DNA of 64,000 nt, taken from Harmonia axyridis (Eukaryota > Arthropoda > Insecta > Coleoptera > Coccinellidae). This document shows positions 1 through 11,212 of this stretch, piece by piece. The stretch covers positions 48,280,031 through 48,344,030 of the forward strand of contig NC_059502.1 in the NCBI RefSeq assembly GCF_914767665.1. Direction: 5' to 3'. Under the pieces are notes generated by a model. The model did not search any database and had not been told where the DNA came from. It saw only the letters and a program-made list of their open reading frames with translations. The stretch's first letter is position 1; every line of letters begins with the position of its first letter. A program made the position numbers and the translations under genes.

Positions 1-1181
1 ATTCAAAACGTGGAAATATTTTTACAATCAATTGTTGATGTGAATTTTATTCACCTATTAAAAGGTTAATAGGTTTAGCATATGGTAAACCTATTAAAAA
101 GCTACAGTCTGGCAACTCTGCTAAAATTGTTTTATGACGTCATGACGTTCCTAGAATTAATGTACCAAATTTATAGTGTTACTTCCTACAACCAATACGA
201 TTGCTTATTTCCTAAGTTTTTGAGTTCAATCTCCACCTACTACATTACCGCACATTCTGAAAAATGACTCACATCTTTTCAGTCCATAATGGAAGGTCCA
301 GCTTTCGAGCAAAGAAAATTGATGAGGAAACGTCGAAATCGATTGCAATCTCTCGACAAAACCGGGCGAAGCTTTCAAGACATAATGAATGAGGGTTTGA
401 AATTTGTAAACACCTGTGTTTCGCATGTAGCTGATTCCAAGGAAGATTGTCGCTTCACTCGAAGAGCATCACATTTCGTGTGTATCTGTGCACCTCCGGT
501 CCAATAATAAACGCTTCATTTTACAACGGCAATAACACACCATTACAAGTGCTTGAATAAACAGCACTAAAAGATGCTGCGAGATATTCACAAGTCTGAT
601 CCATTCACACGCGTTTTGTGAATAAACATAACTGTGCATAAGAGAAATTAAGTAGTTATATAAGAAATTTTATGCAGATACATCACCTGCTGCATATCGA
701 ATGCAGTAATTTCAAATTATCGCGTATTTTATTCAGCTGAAGTGTAAGACGACACTCTAGAAATGTTGAAGAGGATTGGCTTTATTGTTTATCTTCACGA
801 TGTGAGAAGACGGAACTACCTCGAAGATTTCAATTCTATTGCTGGGTTGGTTGTTATTTCAGCTACTCTACCTGTGTTTCGCCCACTAAGAATCTGTGGC
901 ATTCATAATAGAAGAGCTTCTTCATTAGTTTTATTCAATTCATTGAAACGTTCAGTGAAATCTGAATGGGTCATTGAATAATTTCGTAGAGTTACGGCTC
1001 AATTCAGAATTGTTTTTGTTTATCGAACATCACACATTTCGGTTTATATAGTCAATAGGTATAAACCTGAATTATTCGGGAAAACAAATTTTTCAAGATC
1101 ATAGATCTTTTTTTTTGTCTTGGTGGGGTAATTGAAAAGAAATTTCGTCAGGTAAACAACAATTATTTTATCAAAAATAAA
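1..1181. other. No gene recognised
   Basis: AT-rich sequence with several short open frames on both strands (for example 289-507 plus, 763-981 plus). None has a recognisable domain, a convincing start context or splice sites that extend it. I see no repeat structure either. Confidence 0.5.
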
Positions 1182-1183
1182 TA

Positions 1184-2745
1184 GGGTAAATGCACTGGTT
1201 AGCCGACCGGCACTGATTCTTGACCATTCCGTGATTTGAGATGAAATAATAATAAAAATATAGTATGTAGTCCAAAATATTTCCGCCGTACGTGTTCTCG
1301 ACCATTCTACCCTTCTAAGATAGTTTGCATAGTAGGGGTATATGTCAAAGTTTTCGCGCTAAAAATAAGTTTCTCTAATTCTGTGGTTATTCCGTTCATT
1401 CTTCCACATCTTGTAGAACAAAATCGTGCGAGAATATATCAGAAACGCACAGTTTTCATGGTTATATTTTATTATTCTATGTTGGTTATCCGAACTTTCC
1501 GCCACGGCTTCATCTGTCAATTCATCAATTTGCCTTAAAGAAATCAGTTCTGCCAACCAACATTTTTCAATGCAAAAATCACTAAAATATATTTATGGAA
1601 ATATTTCATTAATTTCAATGAAAATGCAATGAATTAGAGAAAATAATGTATAATACTCGTACAGAAGGCTCATTCTACCACTCGTTCATTCCAAAACTCG
1701 CCACTTCGTGGCTCGTTTTTGAATTTTGAACTCGTGGAAGAATATCAATGCCTTCTGCACTTGTATTATAAATAACTATTATAATCATCTATCATAGAAA
1801 AGGGTTCTTTCTCGGCCTCTCTTAGAAAAGTGCTTTGTGATATATGACCAGAAAATAGTAATTATTTCTTATTTGAAATGAATTATGTGTGTTTATTATG
1901 TTCCATATCTACTATAAGATATATTTTTGAGTGTATTTCAATCAAGAAGCAAATAAATGTATATTTTTTTGTTCAATATTCGGCGGTCGCGAACTGGTAT
2001 TAGAAAATTTGTATTTTTTATTTCTCGACCAAAGTGGTCGAGAACCAATATGTTACTTCAATAATTGTTCATTTCAACCGATATATTTCTGTTGGATCAT
2101 TTTCGTTTTTTCGATATCCTGATTCATTTATATGTCTACTTTCTGAATATTAGTTTGCGACCACCGAATTAACGTTGAAACACTTATTTCTACCTTTTAT
2201 TTATTCGCGGTCGAGAACCAATTTGATTATATTTAATTCTCGACCACTGGTGGTCAGTGTTTTATATTTTATTTACTCATTAGTTTCTAAATAGATATTA
2301 AGAGCAAAATAACCAAAAAATGTTTTTTGAGTTGCTATTTTGAAATATTTAAAGAGAGTGAAAACATTTGCAAAATAATTTTTTTTACGTTTTTTACTTA
2401 ATTTCCTCATCTGAAACCCATCTGAGTGATAGTTAGTGATGTCAAGTTTTATATAAAATTTTTAAGTGGAGCGGCCACTATTATTAGTGGTCTAAAACTA
2501 ACACAAAAATGGTCAAGAACTTTGCGGCGTGGTCGTGAACCGAAGTTATCGAGATTTTCTATATGTTTTCACATTTCAAAGGTTAAATGCGAAAAGAACG
2601 CTTAAAATTATATGACAAATCATTTAAAACTCGCCAAAGAATCGATGAACACCAACACCTTTAAAATTTGATAAGTTTATGTGTGAAAAAGTCGTGCTCG
2701 AAATCGATGTTTCTGTTAACTGGTCGAGAACCAGTGCATTTACCC
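1184..2745. mobile_element. Non-autonomous TIR element, TA target site
   Basis: Seen: a 17-bp perfect terminal inverted repeat, GGGTAAATGCACTGGTT at 1184-1200 and its reverse complement at 2729-2745. Both ends are flanked by TA (1182-1183, 2746-2747), the target duplication expected for Tc1/mariner-type insertion. The 1562-bp interior has no transposase-like frame. Copies or near-copies of the motif TGGTCGAGAAC occur in both orientations at about 1217, 1294, 1984, 2022, 2035, 2209, 2237, 2510, 2530 and 2721. The last of these runs into the right inverted repeat. Inference: a non-autonomous element whose motif array could be transposase binding sites. The superfamily is uncertain because the GGGT terminus is not the usual mariner end. 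Confidence 0.75.
1649..1770. repeat. Long imperfect hairpin inside the TIR element
   Basis: TATAATAC at 1649-1656 pairs with GTATTATA at 1763-1770. Inside, CAGAAGGC pairs with GCCTTCTG, ATTCT with AGAAT, and CGCCAC with GTGGC around a loop near 1705. The sequence resembles the hairpin at 18120-18210 (shared core GCCTTCTGCA and TACTCGT), so it is probably a separate small repeat family lying inside the larger element. Confidence 0.7.
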
Positions 2746-2991
2746 TACACAACAAGGAAATTTTTAAAAATAATGGAAACCTTGTTTTCGTGAAAAAACA
2801 TTTATTAAATTTGTGATCGTAATAAACAGAAAAAACATGAATGTTACATGCCTACAAACTGATGACCCAAAAACAATTTTCTGAAAGGGAAAAAATCATT
2901 TATTTCATACTGATACATTACAAAGGAATAAATGCTTAGTTACCGTAACTATGAACATTGTCATAACTCCCTTGGGAGTTAAACAGGGCAG

Positions 2992-3622
2992 TTATAGATC
3001 TTTAACTCCCTCTAAAGTGTTCACAAAAACAAACCGACAGTTGTCGAATTTACCACTTAAGTTGTTACCCGAATTGCAAGGATTTTCTATTAAACGGTTG
3101 TCACTGTTAATGACTGTATTCAAACATGAAGTTGTTTCCCTTCTTTCATCTGACATGCCAGCTAACATTCTTGCAGTTTTGTTTTTCAATTCCATGATGT
3201 CGGCCAAATACCCTTCTGTCACCGTTGAACTTCGCCATCCACCATGTCTCTTCAATGTTGTCATATTTGCTCCTGCATTGACCAAGGCAGTCGCAGAAGT
3301 CCTTCGCAGACAATGTCCTGTGAATGTTTCTGGATTCGGCAATTCCAAAAAACTAGCAATTTCGCTTGGAATTTTCCCGAATGTATTTTTTCCAACCGGT
3401 TGAACTGAGCAACATTACAGTTTCACTCGTGTTTTTACTATCCATATGGTTAACTTCCATCCACTGCAGAAATTTTTCATATTCCTTTTTGTACTTAAGT
3501 TCCGACTTTATCGGTAGTAGTACGGAACGAGCTTTTTCAGCCTTTTCCAACAAATCTCTTGAAATCTCAATTCTCTCTGAGTTTGCATTCATTTTCACAA
3601 ATTTGAATATGATGAGAAACAC
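2992..3622 (-). pseudogene. Tyrosine recombinase (Crypton-like), internally deleted
   Basis: Tyrosine recombinases cut and rejoin DNA through a covalent 3'-phosphotyrosine. The C-terminal half, 2992 to about 3410, reads GHCLRRTSA (the H-x-x-R box), LKRHGGW (the third catalytic box) and VTEGYLAD (the candidate nucleophilic Tyr). It continues upstream in the same frame to a stop near 3413, through a motif QPVGKNTFGKIPSEIA. The N-terminal half (about 3420-3622, another frame) resembles the helical core-binding domain, with LLPIKSELKYKKEYEKFLQW. The middle part that should carry the first catalytic Arg is missing and the halves meet out of frame, so the copy is dead. The layout matches insect Crypton-type recombinases. 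A second, more complete copy lies at 34690-35670. Confidence 0.75.
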
Positions 3623-3777
3623 GATATGACAAATATCTACAATGTTGTCAGTGACATTTCCATGGCAACCATGCCTACTTAATTCTTAATAAAGATAATT
3701 CGTTTTGTTCTGAAAATCAAAACAATTTGGTTTTTATATTTCATGCAGTATGAAATAAAATTAATTATCTATCTTGT

Positions 3778-3882
3778 GAGTTATTGGATTTTAACCACCT
3801 CGGGCAACGCAACAATCCCTCGAGACTTACGTCCCTCGGGATTGAAATCTGTTGCCCTCTGTGGTTAAAACCCTCATAACTC
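3778..3882. repeat. Long hairpin (inverted repeat)
   Basis: GAGTTAT (3778-3784) pairs with ATAACTC (3876-3882). Inside it, TTTTAACCAC pairs with GTGGTTAAAA, GGGCAAC with GTTGCCC, and CAATCCC with GGGATTG, around a short central loop. It lies about 150 bp upstream of the recombinase pseudogene in that gene's orientation. It could belong to the same element or be an independent hairpin repeat. Confidence 0.75.
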
Positions 3883-3959
3883 CCTTGATACATAAATAAC
3901 TATTACTCGTAATATAGTTTGTCGTTTGTGTTTTTATAATAACCATTCCAAGAATTTCT

Positions 3960-4125
3960 TCTTCGTATTCGTGAACCTTTCTATCACAGAATCAATATAG
4001 AGTTCAATTTCCCCATTGCTTTGTGATAAGACCAAACCTGTCAAACTTTCCTGACCCATTGTTGATCAGAGCCAAGTTTTCAACCTCTTCAATGATGAAA
4101 AATCCCTCTCAGAGATCTCCACACT
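3960..4125 (-). pseudogene. hAT transposase C-terminal dimerisation fragment
   Basis: One minus-strand frame reads SVEISERDFSSLKRLKTW, then one in-frame stop, then STMGQESLTGLVL. This is the pattern of the hAT family C-terminal dimerisation domain as found in ZMYM1-like hAT-derived proteins, where 'R-F-S-x-L-x-x-I/L-K-T-x-L-R-S-T-M' is typical. Only about 55 codons are recognisable and no catalytic D-D-E region is present nearby. It is a decayed scrap between the recombinase hairpin and the next transposase. Confidence 0.7.
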
Positions 4126-4224
4126 TATAGACTATCACAGAGATCAAATACGTGGTTTCATTTCAGAAGATTTTCATTTGAAAGGGACTATGAAATTAAC
4201 GAATTAAATATTTTTTATTCATAA

Positions 4225-5269
4225 ATTATGTTCGAAATGACTTCCACTATTCTATATACAAGCATATGCCCTCTTTCTAATTTCTTCAATTTCTTTCTGA
4301 TGCCTGAAATTCAATCTCAATCTTCTCACTGCTTCGTCTTTTCTCTCCACAAGTTGTGCATATGTATGTATTTCCCTTTCATGTACTATATCTTTTTGAC
4401 TGCTCCAAACATGAAAATCTAACAGTGTTAGATCAGGACTCCTCGCTGGCTAAATAGGTACTCCCCTACCTATTAGGAAACAATTCGTTTAAAAACATAC
4501 GAACGTTTAGCCTATGTTGTGCGTGACACCCATCCTGTTGGAAAATTATTTCCCGTCTGTCAATCAAAGGAACCTCGTCCAAAAAGCTGTCCATATTCGT
4601 TCTCAAAAATTCTTTATAATTTTTTTCCGTTTAAGTTATCAGGTAGATAATAAGAACCTATCAGAAAATTAGCTATTGCTCCTATCCAAACATCAAAGCT
4701 CAATTTCCTTTGGAATGATGTTTCCTTTATCAAATGCGGATTTACATTCGACCAATAATATAGGTTGTGAAAATTAGTCACCCCTTCCCTACTACATCTT
4801 GCTTGGTCTGTTCATAGGATCCAAGATAAAAATCTCGCATTATCTATATCAGCATATAGAATAAGTCGGAAAATTGGAGTCTTTTAGCATAGTCACCATC
4901 TTCTAATCCTTGTACTGGAGTGAAGTGATAGGGATGCAAACGCTTTTTCTTTAGCAACGACCATACTTTTTTCACTGGCAGTCTTACGTGTACTCATTGT
5001 AGGAGCATCTCCTACTACTAGTAATATTGCTTCACCTTCATCTAAAATGTTTCGAAGTCCTGGGGTACCAGCGTTTTTAGCCTTTTGCACAGTACATATC
5101 TGTTTCCGCAAATCGGCGGTAGGTTGATGAAAATATACTCATGTGAGGAATACGCCTGTTTGGGAATCTACGTGAGTACCAAATCTTTCTGGGCCTCGGA
5201 AGCATTTCCATTGCTGTATCCATACACAAAAAGAATATCTGCATATTCAGCATTACTAAACGTAGACAT
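4225..5269 (-). pseudogene. Tc1/mariner-like transposase with DUF4817-like N-terminus
   Basis: Reading minus from an ATG at 5269: MSTFSNAEYADILFVYGY resembles the DUF4817 helix-turn-helix start found in insect transposases. Near 4990-5060 the frame has NAGTPGLRNILDEG. From about 4920, after a frame change, come HFTPVQGLEDGDYAKRLQF and then a run to about 4700 that includes SFDVWIGAIANF. Near 4500-4550 IFQQDGCHAQHRLNVR and FLNELFPNR mark the second catalytic Asp region, followed by a decayed PP-R-SPDL equivalent. Several stops and at least three frame changes make it a pseudogene. Its order and length fit a nearly full-length gene. The DDE family is clear; the DUF4817 label is from memory of the family. 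Confidence 0.75.
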
Positions 5270-5825
5270 AATCTTGTACAAAATAATAGAACACTTTATA
5301 AGTAATAGGATATTGGGACCTTGATCCTTTTTGATTACACACATTCACTATTTTTATGTTGAACATTCAGAAGGTTATTCAAAAAAAAATCCGCTGAAAC
5401 GAAACTAGTGATGGCATTCTAACGAAAACTTTCTTAAAAAAGGAATTTGACAAGTTTTTCGAATAATTTTGTCATACATGGTGGATTTCGAAAGTTGCAG
5501 GCAAATAGATCTTAGAAATTGATTTTCCTTCTCTTCATTCATCAACTTTTGAAACATACAAATTGTAATTCAACAGGAAATACAGCACAGTTTCGCTTTT
5601 TGCATACATATCAAATCCTCTTCTGATGGAAATAATCCAAAATTATAATCAAACTTGGTCATCGTAGCAGTAGTAAGGTGGGAAATCTTTTAAAAATCAC
5701 AAGAACTCAAATATCTCGGAAACAATCGATTTTCGGATATCAATAAATATAGCTCAAAAGACAGCAAATTAGTCATACTATCACGTCCTCCAAGGTTCAC
5801 GTCGAATTTGGAAACACCTTGTATA
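5270..5825 (-). mobile_element. 5' non-coding end of the 4.2-5.3 kb transposon
   Basis: Upstream (minus sense) of the transposase lies about 550 bp of non-coding DNA ending, read minus, as TATACAAGGTGTTTCCAAA (5807-5825). ACAGGGTGTTTC-like ends next to TA are common for this transposase group, so 5825 is a good candidate for the 5' end. I could not find the matching inverted repeat on the left, so the 3' end is undefined. Confidence 0.5.
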
Positions 5826-5829
5826 ATGG

Positions 5830-6730
5830 TATGATATGCAATTAGGAAATTGAAGACAGTTACACAGAATATCAGTTACTAGCCGATACGTTAGTCCGAA
5901 TAAATGAATACAGGTCTATGCCTCGCAATATGACATATATAAATTTTTCATATGAGTAAAGGAATTATGTGATGCAAAATGGAATAGCAAATCATGGTGT
6001 AAAACTTGCAACGCAGTTGTTAGGTATTCTCCAGCCCTTTCTTTCTCCCCACTCACGTCCTTACCAATCACCTCCTAACATCCTAATAGGATGACTAGCA
6101 TTTATATCTTGTAGTACTCTATTTCTGAAATGATTTACTGGCAATATCCGATGAGAATGTTCGCGATAAAGGGTTCCGTACTGACCCCAGTTCGTCTCCC
6201 ACGAACCAATCTGAACCGTTTCCACCCAATCGAAAAAACTTCTGGACGGTCGTTAATGAGACATAACTGTGATGTCTAGAGCTGGCAGATGAAAGAAGAT
6301 GGAGCAATATATGCACAACAATCGCAGTCCTGTCGAGTTCGTGGCTGTCGGAATGGTTTCAAACATGTCGGCCACGTCTCAGGGCCTAACTCGACTGGAT
6401 GTGAAATTTAATTAGCAAGTCACTGAGAACCAACCTTTTCATCTTAGTTATAATGTTAACTTTTGACAGATGTTCACGATTCCAGACCGCCTTTTTCGAA
6501 GTTTACAATATTAACATAGTTTCGGAATGACAAGGCAGCGAAAGTGATGTATGGGTAACTCTTCACAACTTTTCGTTACCAGTGTCGTTCAACTGATGGT
6601 GACGTAGGCGACTACTCTGAACGAAAAGTAACAAGATCTTTGCGCGCTCTATGCATTTTACCTCGAATTTCGTCACAATACCTCAATTATACGAATATTG
6701 AACTGTAAATATTTCCAAATGATAATAAAA
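5830..6730. other. No gene recognised
   Basis: Includes a somewhat GC-richer patch (6030-6380) with a short minus-strand frame (6119-6316), but no domain, motif or splice pattern I can name. Short imperfect inverted repeats (CTTTTCGTTAC / GAACGAAAAG near 6555-6630) may belong to a small repeat. Confidence 0.4.
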
Positions 6731-6762
6731 ATAATGTTTATAACCAAAATATACGAAATAAA

Positions 6763-6942
6763 ATGAACAAAATTATTGAACAATATTTAACACATATTAT
6801 AAACCCAGAGGACATTTCACTCAGCACAAACAGCAATATTCTCGAAGGTGAGTTTTCGGAAGAAAAAGCCTTGTCTGAGTATGCCAGCAATATAATATTG
6901 GATTTCACCGAGCCTGTGGAGTTACATTTATGCAATTTATGA
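6763..6942 (+). CDS. Hypothetical 59-aa acidic ORF
   Basis: An ATG at 6763 opens a 59-codon frame ending in TGA at 6940-6942. The product begins MNKIIEQYLTHIINPEDI, is acidic and non-repetitive, and has no signal peptide or membrane segment. The start is preceded by an A-rich context (AAATAAAATG), acceptable for insects. It matches no family I know. It may be a small host exon, an exon of a decayed element, or chance. No splice sites around it are convincing. Confidence 0.25.
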   Translation: MNKIIEQYLTHIINPEDISLSTNSNILEGEFSEEKALSEYASNIILDFTEPVELHLCNL

Positions 6943-7629
6943 AAATTCACACACAGAAAAATACTTCATATGATTTCATTAAATCTGACATTTGAGTCGA
7001 TAGGAGTACGAAGTGAATAGCGGATCCTCTTCCACGCTGTTAGCCGTGAAAAAGGATCATACAGGATTGGAATCGCTGACGATGTATGACTGAGAATTGT
7101 CTAAATATCTGTCCACTTTTTTAATAAATTATTTTCGATGTTCTTATACTCGAAAGAACTGATGAAATTCCTATAGAATGGATTTTTATTAGATAGCTGA
7201 AAACTTACCCTAAAAGTACAGATTATCAGCCGTACTCAAATTTGATCATGACAGTTTTATACTACTTCCCAGATTTTTACAATTTATTAAAATGGTCAAT
7301 ACTACAGGTTAATTTGAAAGTTTGGATGAGTTTGAGTGGTCCAAGTTCATTATCTTCTCATCAACACCCTGTACATTTTTGATCCAAACCGCAAACTGTC
7401 TTATCTTAATGGCAGAAACGAAAATGAAAAAGGTTTTTTCGAAAAAGCTTTTTCTACAGAAATATTCGAAAAGATCTAACAGTATTTTGCTTTTTCGAGT
7501 TTATGGATCAAGTTCCTGAAGGTATAGGGTCAATGTAACGGATGGTTTTTTGGCTGTTGTTTATGGTTTGATATTAGAGAAAGACAAACTATGTTGAAGT
7601 TTTTGTTCAGTAAGGTTTGGCTATTTATC
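6943..7629. other. No gene recognised; probable transposon non-coding DNA
   Basis: AT-rich sequence with runs such as TTTTTTCGAAAAAGCTTTTTC (7434-7454). It leads directly into the transposase pseudogene at 7630, so the part from about 7320 is probably that element's 5' flank. I see no inverted terminal repeat that fixes the edge. Confidence 0.4.
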
Positions 7630-8565
7630 ATGTAAGGTTAACACCAGAACAAAGCTTCCAAATTGTGGAAATTTACTTTAAAAAAAAGCAATCTGTTCAC
7701 GAAGTTCATAAAGCTCTTCGTCCATTTCATCATAATAATCGTCCTAGTGAGTAAGCAATTCGTACAGTTATTGATTGTTTTAATAATAATAATAATAATA
7801 AAGGTCTTTATTCAATTAATTTCATGAAAAATAATAACAGAACTATAGAAATAATTGAAAGGGCGAGATCCAGCACACTGCATTGAGCGTACTCGTACTG
7901 TTTTAGTACTAATTCTGCTCTTCTCGATTCAAAACTATCAACAAGACAAAAAACAAGTGCGTATCGAAGAGAATATTGCTGCTGTAGCGCGAAGTGTTGA
8001 AGAAGTCGATTCGTCACCGTTCCCAACTGGCCTTTGTTCTTCGACTACGTGGAAAATTTTACATTAGGATCTTGGCTTACGTGCGTATACAATACAGCTA
8101 ATGTAAGAATTAAAGCCAAATGACCATCGTTTACGTCGCTTATTATTTGAAACTGGCCGAAGAGTATTTTTACTGAGGAATTGTGTTGGTGATGAAGCTA
8201 ATTCCCAGTTATTCGGCTTCATGAAAAAGCAAAATTTCCGTATATGAGAGACAATCCTCAAGCCATTAACGAATCATCGTTTCCAAAAATTAATCAGCTA
8301 AACATCGACAACATTTGGTTCTAATAATATGTCACAACTAGCAATACAGCACGCTTAACCATCAATTTGTTGACTTTATTTCAAGAAGTGGTCCTGATAA
8401 CCCTTGTTCGTGCTCTTGATTACTTTCATGGGACAATAGTAAGTCATTGGTTCATGCCGACAAACCATCAACTCTCGGAATATTGGAAGCCAATCTTCAG
8501 GTCTGATTTATCGGAAATAGTAGTCATAGACATATTATATATTGTACTTATTGTATTTGAATAAA
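7630..8565 (+). pseudogene. Tc1/mariner-like transposase pseudogene
   Basis: The N-terminal helix-turn-helix region reads RLTPEQSFQIVEIYFKKKQS and continues to AIRTVIDCF at 7780. There it is broken by an inserted retrotransposon tail. It resumes near 7951 with QVRIEENIAAVARSVEE, then STTWKILH, stop, DLGLRAYTIQL and ELKPNDHRLRR. The distal part (8300-8565) keeps TARLTINLL, SRSGPDN and HADKPSTLGILEANLQ, the usual C-terminal end of this transposase type. Stops, frame changes and loss of the catalytic Asp context make it inactive. Order is collinear with a full-length gene of about 340 codons; the family assignment rests on motif recall. Confidence 0.75.
7781..7945 (-). mobile_element. Truncated non-LTR 3' end with (TAA)n tail
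   Basis: A (TAA)7 run begins at 7781, immediately followed on the plus strand by AGGTCTTTATTC. Read minus, this is a body, AATAAA, and a TTA-repeat tail. The piece sits inside the transposase frame, which resumes near 7951, so it is an insertion of about 165 bp. The non-LTR clade cannot be told from this length. Confidence 0.6.
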
Positions 8566-8583
8566 CTGATTCATTATTATTAC

Positions 8584-8634
8584 ACTAAACTTACAGTGAA
8601 ACAACAGGTCATGATAATTCAAAACCACGTATAG
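8584..8634 (+). repeat. 51-bp direct repeat, left copy
   Basis: Begins ACTAAACTTACAGTGAAACA and ends ACCACGTATAG. The right copy is at 12140-12190 in the same orientation, same length, with only scattered mismatches. It sits at the start of the Penelope-like element, where pseudo-LTR repeats are expected. Confidence 0.7.
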
Positions 8635-8649
8635 GTTCAATTCTTTGGG

Positions 8650-10687
8650 GATATCTACTCAGACTTGGAAATGGATGGTACTACAGACTTCTATGCTTTT
8701 ATCAGGACAGAGTATGGATTGGAAACAACACGTCGAATGAACTCTTGGCAGAATTTAACCAGGAAGTTGTCACACTAAAGAAACCACGAGAAGTTCCTTT
8801 AAACAAGTGAAAATCAAGGTATTCATCCAAAACACATCCAAAAAACTATCAAATCAACTTTACCAATTTTATTGGACTCAAGTAGTCCATTCCTGAATAA
8901 ATGTAATTAAATCATAGAAAACTGCAAGAAGAAAATATTGAGTTTGGAGATTGGATATACAAACTAGTCTGCAGAATGAGTAACCCCCTGATACCTATAT
9001 AAGTTTTTTGAAAAAGCAGAAGGAATTTACAGCAGAGAATTTTCAATTATTAGAGCAAAACAAAAACACAAGTTTAACAGGTTGAAACTTGGTCATATTA
9101 AATCTTAAACTACACCAACTATTGATAAAAAATGGTTCCTTAATCTGTCATCTATTTCTTCTTCAATAAATCTTTAGTTTTTTTCAAGCCTCGGGACAAA
9201 GTTGAATTTACCTTTCAGAAAAAATAATATTCCACAACTTATTATAGCTGTTGAATGTAATTTAGCATATTATACAGATGAGAGCGTCACTGTGGAGAAG
9301 AGACGATACAAACTAAATTGAATAAAATCCTCACCACATTATACAGACTTGACCATATTGATCTGAGTACTCTCAAGTATTTTAAGTATGATAATGGTTT
9401 TCCCCAAAAAATTATTTTCTTCCTAAAATACATAAAGAAAATTGTCCTTTTAGACCTATTATCAGTTATTTGGGTAGCCTATTGTACAACTCAAGCAAAT
9501 ATCCCTCAAAACTGCTAGACCACATTTACGAAAAAGATTATAAATATGTCAGAAACTCTTTCGAGCTAGATTTTGAGAAAGATTGAATAAAGATAGAACC
9601 TCATACAAAAATAACACTAACCAAATTCATAACGATTTTTCACATATGTTTGATAATAGTTATTTCAGCTATAACAACGAATTCTATAATCAGATATTTA
9701 GTCTGGGCATGGAAAATTGCCTGGCACCTGTAGTTGCTGAATTTGTGGTGGCTGATTTACAAAACAAAGCTTTAAAGGATCTACCATTTGATGTGCCAGT
9801 TTATAGAAGATATTTGGATGATATTTTCACCGTGGTTCCTGCTGATCGGGTCAATTTTGTTCTCGAAGCTTTCCATAAATACGTTAGAAAAAGAAAAGAA
9901 AGAAAAATATCGTTTCTTGACACACTGATAAATCGAGATAATAACAAACTGTAAGAGGTCTGGTGCCACAAACAAACATATTCAGACAGAATATAAAATG
10001 TTAATTCACACCATCAACTCTTACAAAAATTGAACACAGCTAAAAATTTGATACGAATTACTACAATCGTACCCATCTTTTCGTGAAAAAAATATAGAGG
10101 AGATAAAGAACATTCTCCGAAGTAACAACTACCCTAAAACCATTATCAGGAGAATAGTCAGCAGGAATATTTCCACCAGAGAATACGGGTACTGGAGAGG
10201 CACGAGAGAACGAAAAATACTTTAAAATCCCATATATAAGAAAACTCTCAAAAAAGATTGGAAATATATTAAAATCTGACAAGTTGAGATCACACAAAAA
10301 TTTCACCATAAAAAAATATTACTCAAAATTAAAAGATGAAACCTCGAAAAAGCAGTTATCAGGAGTAGTTTACCGAATACCTTGCAACGATTGCAACAAA
10401 ACATATATCGGCCAGACAGGAAGATACATGCAAACTCGCACAACAGAACATCGTAGAGACACGTTAGATTCCCTTAATCCAACAAAAAAGAAGGATAATA
10501 TAACAGCCCTTGCTCAACATACGTTGGACACTTCAGATCGATTTGACTTCGAAAAGGTGGAGGTAATAGGAAGGCAGAACATATTGAAAAAACGACTTTT
10601 ACATTAAATGATTGCCATACGTAACAAGAAAAACGCTCTAAACAAAAGATCAGACATAGAAAGAACTCGGCACATTTCAACTTGTTA
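8650..10687 (+). pseudogene. Penelope-like element: RT plus GIY-YIG endonuclease
   Basis: Penelope-like elements encode a telomerase-related reverse transcriptase fused to a GIY-YIG nuclease. The N-terminal part is readable near 8650-8990 (FIRTEYGLETTRR, GIHPKHIQKTIKS), then LGTKLNLPFRKNNIP near 9190-9230 and NSSKYPSKLLDHIYEKDYKY near 9495-9550. RT motifs follow: CLAPVVAEFVVADL, then VYRRYLDDIF with the catalytic YLDD, then KISFLDTLI at about 9900-9925. The endonuclease at 10340-10450 has GVVYRIPC, the GIY-like strand, and KTYIGQTGRYMQTR with the YIG motif, followed by an in-frame stop near 10604 and a last segment to 10687. Many frameshifts and stops show it is dead. Domain order is that of a complete element. 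Confidence 0.85.
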
Positions 10688-11165
10688 GATCGGATAAAAA
10701 GTATTACCTAGTATTTTATATCAATAATAACAATATAATTAAATTGAAATAAAAATAAAAAATTTCCCACCACTCTGAAAATAAAAATTCGATATTCGTC
10801 CTTCATCGTTCGTTTCTAGATTACTTTCACCGCATGTAGACGTTCTCGCACATCAGATTATCGATTGTGAATTTATAAGCAGGGATTCAATGTAGGATCA
10901 TTACTGTTTCCTAATTTCCTTATTTTTTATTAATTGAACTTGGAAAACCATAACTTAGTTGTAAGTGCCACTTATAGAAATATGAACCCTTGAATTTCCA
11001 GATTTTTGTGAGGAATTTCTGGCCGATTTTGTTTTTTTTTCGTGACCTTTGTAAATGTCTAGTATACTTTTATCTCATGTGTTAGAATCCATGTAATTTT
11101 ATGTATTTTAGAATATTAATGCAAGTGATACCAGGATGTTAAATAATGTGTACCTCACATTTCAG
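10688..11165. other. Non-coding 3' region of the Penelope-like element
   Basis: No open frame of note. It follows the Penelope-like stop and precedes a CTGATGA...GAAA motif and a sequence repeated in inverted form at 12089-12102. It is best read as the element's 3' non-coding part. Confidence 0.4.
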
Positions 11166-11167
11166 AG

Positions 11168-11200
11168 CCCTGATGATGATAATGAAAGTTATTGAAACTG
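11168..11200 (+). ncRNA. Possible hammerhead-ribozyme core remnant
   Basis: CTGATGA is followed by a stem candidate (GATAA / TTATT around a TGAAAG loop) and GAAAC, the spacing of hammerhead conserved core elements. Penelope-like elements are known to carry hammerhead motifs in their terminal repeats. I could not identify a clean stem III, stem I or cleavage site, so this is a weak call. Confidence 0.25.
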
Positions 11201-11212
11201 TCGGCAACTAAA

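Noticed and set aside
289..507. 72-codon plus frame MEGPAFEQRK...
   Set aside because: No family match by eye, overlapping frame on the other strand of similar length, no splice or promoter evidence.
2951..3403. 150-codon plus-strand frame
   Set aside because: Antisense shadow of the tyrosine recombinase relic, whose minus-strand catalytic motifs are clear.
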